17,823 nt of DNA from CAJQQY01 sp964352225 (GTDB lineage: Bacteria; Bacteroidota; Bacteroidia; Chitinophagales; Saprospiraceae), in the NCBI GenBank assembly GCA_964352225.1, contig CAYGRM010000107.1, positions 1 to 17,823 on the forward strand, in the 5' to 3' direction. Shown here one piece after another: positions 7,447 to 12,464 of the stretch; positions within the stretch are counted from its first letter, which is position 1; every line of letters starts with the position of its first letter. The position numbers and the translations under genes were made by a program. The notes under the pieces were generated by a model. It worked only from the letters and a program-made list of their open reading frames with translations. It was not told the DNA's origin and made no database searches.

Positions 7447-8475
7447 ATGAAAAATTCAATCACATTTCGAGTGGTCATGATGACTGCCATTTTCCTTTTT
7501 TCCAATCAACTAATCAAAGCCAATAAAGTTATTCCCGTTCAGAATAGCATTTTTGATGAACTCCACTATCAAGAAATGGTAGAGGTAACTTTGGAATTAA
7601 ATATGTCTGAAGCATTTAGTGATAGAAAAAATCAGGATAAGCATAATGCCATTTTTTCTTATCAAAACCGATCCGGCCAGTTGCAAACTTGGAATATCAA
7701 AGTTGAGCAACGAGGTAGATTTCGCCGAATGAAATGCGAGAATTTACCTCCAATCAAGCTTAATTTCAAGAAACGGGATTTGGCCGAAGCTGGCTTGATA
7801 GAGTTTGATGATATGAAACTAGTAACCCATTGCGTGAATGATCCTGAGGAGGCTAAACAACTGCTAGTCAAAGAATATTTGGCCTACAAGATCTATAATC
7901 AAATTACTCATTTGAGTTTTCGAGTTCAATTTTTAAAGATTAACTACAAAGATATTTCTTCTGAAAAAACAGAAACTCAATATGGAATCTTGATTGAAGA
8001 TAATGCTCAGTTGCGTGATCGGATAGGTGGTGACAAAGATGAAAAGGCTTATAATTTATCTCCTGATAAATATAATACGGAACAAATCAAAGTAGTCGCA
8101 TTATTTAATTATTTGATTGGAAATTCAGATTGGTCGATGCAAGAAATGAGAAATGTAAAGGTGTTGATTAAAGATGGAAAACGTATCCTAGTTCCTTATG
8201 ATTTTGACTTTGCAGGACTCGTAGATGCACCGTATGTGAAATTGAGACCTGAACACAAATTAGCTTCTTCCAAGGATAGAATATTTTTAGGATTTAGAGA
8301 AGATGCCGCTGATTTGAAATCTGCTAATAGATATTTTAAACATAAGCGAGAACCAATTTTAAAAACTATTCAAGATTGCACTCTGCTATCAAGTGAGAAT
8401 AAAAATGAAATGATTCAATATATCAATTCTTTTTACGAGGGAACAAAATACATCAAATTACCTCCGAGCATGTAA
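7447..8475 (+). CDS. Secreted CotH-like kinase-fold protein (divergent)
   Basis: A 342-residue protein with an N-terminal hydrophobic segment (residues 7-19) that reads as a signal peptide or anchor. The order of motifs resembles the CotH spore-coat kinase family. A beta-rich opening ends in KVEQRGRFRR (85-94). A KLNFKKRDL-type strand follows (104-112), then the KLVTHCVNDPEEAKQLLVKEYLAYKIY segment (124-150) with the DP-x-x-x-K-x-x-L pattern. A catalytic-loop-like stretch NYLIGNSDWSMQEMRN (221-236) carries D228 and N236. PYDFDFAG (250-257) has a DFD that would bind metal. If right, it would phosphorylate or otherwise modify secreted proteins or glycans outside the cytoplasm. It stands alone, with its own terminator. 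The assignment rests on remembered motif spacing; a Bacteroidota family of unknown function is the alternative. Confidence 0.5.
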   Translation: MKNSITFRVVMMTAIFLFSNQLIKANKVIPVQNSIFDELHYQEMVEVTLELNMSEAFSDRKNQDKHNAIFSYQNRSGQLQTWNIKVEQRGRFRRMKCENLPPIKLNFKKRDLAEAGLIEFDDMKLVTHCVNDPEEAKQLLVKEYLAYKIYNQITHLSFRVQFLKINYKDISSEKTETQYGILIEDNAQLRDRIGGDKDEKAYNLSPDKYNTEQIKVVALFNYLIGNSDWSMQEMRNVKVLIKDGKRILVPYDFDFAGLVDAPYVKLRPEHKLASSKDRIFLGFREDAADLKSANRYFKHKREPILKTIQDCTLLSSENKNEMIQYINSFYEGTKYIKLPPSM

Positions 8476-8504
8476 ACAATTTCATTTTTAATTAGGAATT
8501 TTTG

Positions 8505-8545
8505 AATCCTAAAGCCATATAGACAAAGGCTTTAGGATTTTTTTT
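8505..8545 (+). terminator. Rho-independent terminator
   Basis: A perfect 12-base-pair stem AATCCTAAAGCC (8505-8516) pairs with 8528-8539 and runs into eight T residues. It ends the CotH-like gene and separates it from the sigma factor promoter. Confidence 0.85.
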
Positions 8546-8556
8546 CAAAAAAAAAT

Positions 8557-8593
8557 AAAAAATTTAAAGTAAAATTACAACTGTATCGTCTTC
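8557..8593 (+). promoter_or_regulatory. Putative ECF sigma-dependent promoter (autoregulatory)
   Basis: AAAAATTTAAAGTAAAA (8558-8574), 12 bases, then CGTCTTC (8587-8593). The same two blocks with the same 12-base spacing recur at 11275-11310 ahead of the small membrane protein/Hsp20 operon. CGTC is a common core of ECF -10 elements, and the upstream block would hold the -35. The downstream GTCTTC is also inverted as GAAGAC at 8604-8609, just before the ATG, so the leader could form a small hairpin. Confidence 0.5.
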
Positions 8594-8613
8594 AAAAGAA
8601 AACGAAGACTTTT

Positions 8614-9180
8614 ATGTCTACATCAATGGCAGAAAAACGAGAAAGAAATATCACAGGCGTTGTTCAAACTTACAGCAATAAGTTGTTTCGATTTATTCGA
8701 GGCAAGGTTTCTACTAATGTAGAGGCTGAGGATATTTTGCAAGAAGTTTGGTTTCAGTTGAGCAAAGTGGTGGAGTTGGATTCGATTGAACAGTTGAGTG
8801 GATGGTTGTTTCGAGTGGCACGAAATCAAGTGACCGATAATTATCGAAAGAAAAAACCTGAACTGTTAGAAGATTTCTCTTACGAAAATGAGGAAGGTGA
8901 TTTGTTTTTAAAAGACATTTTAATGTCCGATTTTCCAACTCCAGAGGAGGAGAATTTAAAAGAACTCTTTTGGGAAGAACTATTTAAAGCCTTGGACGAA
9001 CTTCCTGAAAATCAAAAGAATGTATTTATTTGGAATGAGTTGGAAGATCAAACCTTTCAAGAAATTTCAGATCGAACAGGTGATAATATCAAGACGTTAA
9101 TATCTAGAAAAGGATATGCGGTTAAGTATTTACGAACTAGAATGGAAACTTTGTACAAAGAATTTTTTGAAGATGATTGA
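8614..9180 (+). CDS. ECF-type RNA polymerase sigma factor
   Basis: A 188-residue sigma-70 family protein with region 2 at about residues 15-82 and region 4 at about 122-178. Region 2 shows VEAEDILQEVWFQLSK and WLFRVARNQVTDNYRKKK. Region 4 shows LDELPENQKNVFIWNELED, then TFQEISDRTGDNIKTLISRK as the helix-turn-helix. There is no region 1 or 3, so it belongs to the ECF group, which directs RNA polymerase to a small regulon, often for envelope stress. An inner ATG at codon 5 (8626) is a possible alternative start. No recognisable zinc-binding anti-sigma gene follows; instead a small membrane protein gene lies 71 bases downstream. A motif copy shared with the Hsp20 operon suggests it drives its own transcription and that operon. 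Confidence 0.85.
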   Translation: MSTSMAEKRERNITGVVQTYSNKLFRFIRGKVSTNVEAEDILQEVWFQLSKVVELDSIEQLSGWLFRVARNQVTDNYRKKKPELLEDFSYENEEGDLFLKDILMSDFPTPEEENLKELFWEELFKALDELPENQKNVFIWNELEDQTFQEISDRTGDNIKTLISRKGYAVKYLRTRMETLYKEFFEDD

Positions 9181-9262
9181 TGATTTTCAATTTACCAAAG
9201 AATCAATATTAAAAGAATCAATCAAATTGACAAAAGCAAAATTTACTAATCATGTACAATAA
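9173..9262 (+). CDS. Possible 29-residue coupled small ORF
   Basis: ATG at 9173 overlaps the sigma stop by eight bases (ATGATTGA), and its TAA at 9260-9262 runs eleven bases past the next start at 9252. The peptide begins MIDDFQFTKESILKE and is charged with no membrane segment. It bridges the gap between two co-transcribed genes, so translation could be coupled through it. It may be real or a chance frame. Confidence 0.2.
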   Translation: MIDDFQFTKESILKESIKLTKAKFTNHVQ

Positions 9263-9644
9263 TAATTTTAATAAAAGAAAATTTCACCCCATCAAGATAC
9301 TTGCTATGGCAGGTATGGTGGTGTTATTTGTGGGAATTGCTGGAGCAGTAGTAATGTTTTTATGGAATGCGATCATTCCTGAGGTAACTGGTTGGAAACC
9401 TTTAAATTTTTGGCAAGCAGTAGGTCTTTTAATTCTATTCAAAATTTTATTTGGGGGATTTGGCCGAGGTTCTGCAAGGTACCAAAGACGCCGATCTAGA
9501 TGGAGAGAAATGAGAAACAAATGGAAAAATATGGATCATGAAGAAAGAAAGCAGATGAAACAAAAATGGATGCATATGAGCGATGAAGAAAAAAGTGCTT
9601 TCAAACAGAAGTGGAAAAATTACTGCAAAGGGAAAGACAATTAA
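9252..9644 (+). CDS. Small membrane protein in the sigma operon, with repeated M-x-x-EE-[RK] motif
   Basis: A 130-residue protein with two predicted membrane segments, about residues 16-40 (LAMAGMVVLFVGIAGAVVMFLW) and 53-71 (FWQAVGLLILFKILFGGFG). A strongly basic tail follows (RYQRRRSRWREMRNKWKNM). The tail carries a short internal repeat: NMDHEERKQMKQKWM at about 93-107 and HMSDEEKSAFKQKWK at about 108-122, likely helical. No named family was recognised. Its place right after an ECF sigma gene suggests it regulates or senses for that sigma, but the usual anti-sigma features (CHCC zinc motif) are absent. The protein at 11426 has a similar M-T-W-EE-R-E-x-F motif after its membrane segment. Either it is an anti-sigma-like membrane partner or simply a stress effector. 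Confidence 0.7.
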   Translation: MYNNNFNKRKFHPIKILAMAGMVVLFVGIAGAVVMFLWNAIIPEVTGWKPLNFWQAVGLLILFKILFGGFGRGSARYQRRRSRWREMRNKWKNMDHEERKQMKQKWMHMSDEEKSAFKQKWKNYCKGKDN

Positions 9645-9677
9645 TTGAAGAAATCAAGATAGGATTGAATATTATAG

Positions 9678-9709
9678 AATCATCACTTTTTAGTTAAAGT
9701 GGTGATTTT
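9678..9709 (+). terminator. Rho-independent terminator after the sigma operon
   Basis: AATCATCACTTT (9678-9689) pairs with 9696-9707 (one G-T wobble) around a six-base loop and ends in TTTT. It closes the sigma/membrane-protein operon. Confidence 0.75.
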
Positions 9710-9804
9710 GTAATTATATTGTTAGGATAAATTGAGTAAACTCATTTAATCAAATTATGTCTCCTGATTTTTCTTTATTATTTTTAGAAAAAAATAAATC
9801 AGAG

Positions 9805-11118
9805 ATGAAAAAATCCATTTTACTATTACTCCTTTTTACTTTTTTCCAGTCTTTCTTCTTTGCCCAAGATGCTGCGTTTAATCCACCATCAATGCCTAAA
9901 GTTGCTAACGTCTCAGGTATTTCCATGGATAAATTAAAGCGGTTAGATCAGCATATTGAATCATTTGTCAATCAAGGACATGTTCCAGGAGGAGTATTTG
10001 TCATTGCTCGAAGAGGGGAAATTGTTTACAACAAAAGTTTCGGTTATCAGACTTTAGCCAAAAAGAAGAAATATCAAAATAATGATATTTTTAGATTAGC
10101 TTCCATGACAAAAGCATACACTACTGTAAGTATTATGCAATTGTATGAGCAAGGAAAATTGGGTTTGGACGATCCCATTTTTTATTATATCCCTGCCTTC
10201 AAACAAGCAGCAGTTTTAGATCAATTCAATGAAGCAGATTCTTCCTTTACCACCAAACCTGTGCAACGTCCCATTACGATTAGACATTTGTTGACTCACA
10301 CTTCTGGAATTACCTATGGCGTTTTTAATCCTGGAAAAATCCAAGCAGTTTACGAAAAAATGGGAGCTAATAATTTTGGCCTGTCTTCAGATATGACTAC
10401 TGAGGAAATGGCCAACCAGCTTGCAAAAGTGCCTTTGATCTTTCAACCAGGTGAAAAATATATGTATGGTTTAAATATGGAGGTGCTGGGAAGAATCGTA
10501 GAAGTGGTTTCAGGCAAAAAACTGAATCAGTATTTTAAAGAAAATATAATGTCGCCATTGGGGATTGAGGATACTGGGTTTTATTTGCCAAAATCAAAGC
10601 ATGATCGTTTGGTTCCTGTATACACTTATGATGAAAAAGGAAAAGTTATCATGGCCGCAGATACGGAGTCTGGAAAAATGTTAGAATATCCAAAACTGAA
10701 CGATGATAGAAATCATTATGCTGGAGGTGGTGGAATGTCAGGTACGGCTATGGATTATATGATTTTTATCCAAGCACTTTTGAATGAGGGAGAATATGGA
10801 GGGAAAAGAATTTTGTCAAGAAAAACAATTGATGTAATGACTGCTGATCAACTCATTTTGTTAAATGAAAAAGGAACTGGCTATTCAAATATTCCAGGAA
10901 TTACTTTTGGTTTAGGCTTCGCTGTGAAAACTAAAGAAGGAATTGCTCACTCCCATAAATCAGCAGGAACTTATGAATGGGGAGGACTTTTCAATACGAA
11001 GTTTTTTATTGATCCTGAGGAAGAATTGGTTTTTGTTGGGATGACACAGATTGTTCCTTTTCAACGAAATGATTTTTGGGAAAAAATGTATGCGATTATT
11101 TATAGTTCGGTAGAGTAA
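9805..11118 (+). CDS. Secreted serine hydrolase, class C beta-lactamase/EstB fold
   Basis: The frame opens at 9757, but the ATG at 9805 is preferred because it starts a clean signal peptide (MKKSILLLLLFTFFQSFFFA, cleaved near AQ). This gives 437 residues. The catalytic S-x-x-K is SMTK (Ser100, Lys103) in FRLASMTKAYTTVSIMQLYE. TIRHLLTHTSGITYG is the usual following segment. YMYGLNMEVLGRIVEVVSGK holds the second-motif tyrosine in the form seen in EstB-like family VIII esterases (Y-x-x-x-x-x-LG-x-x-VE-x-x-SG). Near the end HKSAGTYEWGG takes the place of the KTG-type third motif. Such proteins are usually periplasmic or surface esterases or D-aminopeptidase-like enzymes; true beta-lactamase action is not implied. 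It is monocistronic, with its own terminator. Confidence 0.85.
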   Translation: MKKSILLLLLFTFFQSFFFAQDAAFNPPSMPKVANVSGISMDKLKRLDQHIESFVNQGHVPGGVFVIARRGEIVYNKSFGYQTLAKKKKYQNNDIFRLASMTKAYTTVSIMQLYEQGKLGLDDPIFYYIPAFKQAAVLDQFNEADSSFTTKPVQRPITIRHLLTHTSGITYGVFNPGKIQAVYEKMGANNFGLSSDMTTEEMANQLAKVPLIFQPGEKYMYGLNMEVLGRIVEVVSGKKLNQYFKENIMSPLGIEDTGFYLPKSKHDRLVPVYTYDEKGKVIMAADTESGKMLEYPKLNDDRNHYAGGGGMSGTAMDYMIFIQALLNEGEYGGKRILSRKTIDVMTADQLILLNEKGTGYSNIPGITFGLGFAVKTKEGIAHSHKSAGTYEWGGLFNTKFFIDPEEELVFVGMTQIVPFQRNDFWEKMYAIIYSSVE

Positions 11119-11173
11119 GCCCCTGTCCCCTGAAGGGGAACGTGAATGATTGATTTTGGTTTTTCATAAGAAG

Positions 11174-11209
11174 AACAGAGATAATAGTGAAAATTATCTC
11201 TGTTTTTTT
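11174..11209 (+). terminator. Rho-independent terminator of the serine hydrolase
   Basis: A perfect 12-base-pair stem AACAGAGATAAT (11174-11185) pairs with 11193-11204 around a seven-base loop and is followed by a T-run to 11209. Confidence 0.88.
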
Positions 11210-11274
11210 ATGCATGTAAGTGATTGTAAATCAGTTGATTATATTTTGTAAAATATTTTTTTAAAAAAAACTTC

Positions 11275-11310
11275 AAAAATTTAAAGTAAAAAAAAGGTTT
11301 CTCCGTCTTC
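11275..11310 (+). promoter_or_regulatory. Putative ECF sigma-dependent promoter of the Hsp20 operon
   Basis: AAAAATTTAAAGTAAAA (11275-11291), exactly 12 bases, then CGTCTTC (11304-11310), identical in both blocks and spacing to 8558-8593 ahead of the ECF sigma gene. The spacers differ fully (aaaaggtttctc against ttacaactgtat), so the match is not a plain duplication. It leaves a leader of about 110 bases before the ATG at 11426. Confidence 0.5.
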
Positions 11311-11378
11311 TTAAATGTAACGCGTTTAGAAAATCATTTTTCAAAAATGCGAAGTGTTTAAACCCGATTTTTAATACT

Positions 11379-11399
11379 CTGTAACAACTTTTGTTACAG
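11379..11399 (+). promoter_or_regulatory. Perfect hairpin in the leader of the Hsp20 operon
   Basis: CTGTAACAA (11379-11387) pairs exactly with 11391-11399 around the loop CTT. No T-run follows, so it is not a terminator. It sits 26 bases before the start codon and could be an operator or a structured leader. Confidence 0.4.
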
Positions 11400-11425
11400 G
11401 ATATTTAACCTAAAAAATAAAGATC

Positions 11426-11689
11426 ATGAGACGTAGTCCTTTTAGAACCTTCTTCGGAATTTCGGTCGGTTTAATTTTATTTTTCTTTTTAGCAAGAGTA
11501 TTGGTGACAGCTTTCTTTTTAGCTGTGGCAATGAGTTTAGTCTTTTTCGTTTTTCGAAAAATTAAAAACTTTTTCAAATATATGACTTGGGAAGAAAGAG
11601 AATATTTTGAAAGAAATTCATTTGACAAATTTGAAAGACTTGAAGACGAGCCAATGTTTAATCGTCGAGAGCGAGTTGTAGTTATTTAG
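11426..11689 (+). CDS. Small membrane protein upstream of hsp20
   Basis: An 87-residue protein with a basic start (MRRSPFRTF) and a long hydrophobic stretch at about residues 8-44 (GISVGLILFFFLARVLVTAF and on) that can form one or two membrane helices. A charged tail begins RKIKNFFKYMTWEEREYFER. The tail has a M-T-W-EE-R-E-x-F motif like the repeated motif of the sigma-operon membrane protein at 9252. No known family was recognised. It is followed 78 bases later by the Hsp20 gene and preceded by the shared ECF-type promoter, so it is probably a stress-induced membrane protein or a regulator in the same response. The function is unknown. Confidence 0.65.
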   Translation: MRRSPFRTFFGISVGLILFFFLARVLVTAFFLAVAMSLVFFVFRKIKNFFKYMTWEEREYFERNSFDKFERLEDEPMFNRRERVVVI

Positions 11690-11692
11690 TTA

Positions 11693-11735
11693 GGTTATTG
11701 AGACCCCTAATTATTAGCCTAATAACTCCATAACC
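11693..11735. repeat. Short AT-rich palindromic repeat
   Basis: GGTTATTGAG (11693-11702) is inverted with one mismatch as CTCCATAACC (11726-11735). Inside, TTATTAG (11711-11717) pairs with CTAATAA (11719-11725). The word GGTTATTGAG also recurs in related form in the larger inverted repeat at 15602-15751, so both may belong to one dispersed repeat family. Confidence 0.4.
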
Positions 11736-11767
11736 AAACATTTTTAAAAAATAAAAATCATAAAATC

Positions 11768-12223
11768 ATGTGTAGAAAATCATTTTATCACCAGAAAGAA
11801 AATTACAGAAGCAAACATCATCATCCAAAATATGGACATTGGATGAAAGGAAATATGGAAGAATGGGCCAGAAGAAAACGATTCGGACACGACGGTTTTT
11901 TTCCACCTGTAAATGTGCAAGAATTAGATGATCGATATGAAATATTTTTAGTAGCTCCAGGATTGGAACGAGAGGATTTCAATATTTCTCTAGTCGAAAA
12001 TGTAATGACCATTGCCGTGGATAAAAAAGAAGGAACCAAAGAGGAGAAAGGAACTTGGAAGCGCAAAGAGTTTTCAACAGGAGGATTTCAACGAAAATTT
12101 GAATTGAATGAAAAAATTGATTTGGATTCCATCAAAGCGAAATATGGAGATGGTATTCTTCAGGTTACCCTTTCAAAATTAGAAGGGGAGGAAACCGTTC
12201 GCAAAGACATATTTGTGGCATAA
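11768..12223 (+). CDS. Small heat shock protein, Hsp20/alpha-crystallin family
   Basis: A 151-residue chaperone that holds unfolding proteins without ATP. The alpha-crystallin domain covers about residues 45-150: PPVNVQELDDRYEIFLVAPG, then LEREDFNISLVENVMTIAV, a short charged loop (DKKEGTKEEKG), EFSTGGFQRKFELNEKIDLD and the closing YGDGILQVTLSK, which is the A-x-x-x-n-GvL-x-[IV]-x-[LV]PK consensus with Ser in place of Pro. The C-terminus has no clear I-x-I motif (it ends VRKDIFVA). The N-terminal arm (1-42) is rich in histidine, arginine and lysine, unusual for the family. It is co-directional with the small membrane protein gene before it and probably shares its ECF-like promoter. Confidence 0.9.
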   Translation: MCRKSFYHQKENYRSKHHHPKYGHWMKGNMEEWARRKRFGHDGFFPPVNVQELDDRYEIFLVAPGLEREDFNISLVENVMTIAVDKKEGTKEEKGTWKRKEFSTGGFQRKFELNEKIDLDSIKAKYGDGILQVTLSKLEGEETVRKDIFVA

Positions 12224-12255
12224 GCAATTAATTATATTTAAGTTTTCTTTAATGT

Positions 12256-12290
12256 GAAAGTAGTCTGAGAATGGCTACTTTCTTTTTTTT
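12256..12290 (+). terminator. Rho-independent terminator after hsp20
   Basis: A ten-base-pair stem GAAAGTAGTC (12256-12265) pairs with 12273-12282 (one G-T wobble) around loop TGAGAAT and runs into eight T residues. Confidence 0.85.
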
Positions 12291-12464
12291 GCAGGATGGT
12301 AATAAAAATCATCAAATTTTACCACCCTAATACTAAAAAAAATATTATAAAAAAAATGTTAAAAATTGTTATAATGTTTAATTTTTTTGTGAATTTACGT
12401 ACCAGTTTTCGAATATAGACTGTAGGTACAAAAAACACATTTTAATTTTAAACAACTATTTATT

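Larger units (their letters stand above)
11119..11425. other. Intergenic region: terminator, promoter motif and leader hairpin
   Basis: This 307-base gap has no gene. In order it holds a short TCCCC-TGAA-GGGGA hairpin (11126-11139), the hydrolase terminator (11174-11209), the shared ECF-like promoter (11275-11310) and a perfect palindrome (11379-11399) before the next start. Confidence 0.7.

Noticed and set aside
9757..9804. Upstream ATG as the start of the serine hydrolase
   Set aside because: It would put 16 charged or mixed residues before a clean signal peptide; the ATG at 9805 is the better start.
9757..11118. Antibiotic-resistance beta-lactamase
   Set aside because: The S-x-x-K is present, but the second and third motifs look like EstB-type esterases or general serine hydrolases, so resistance is not supported.
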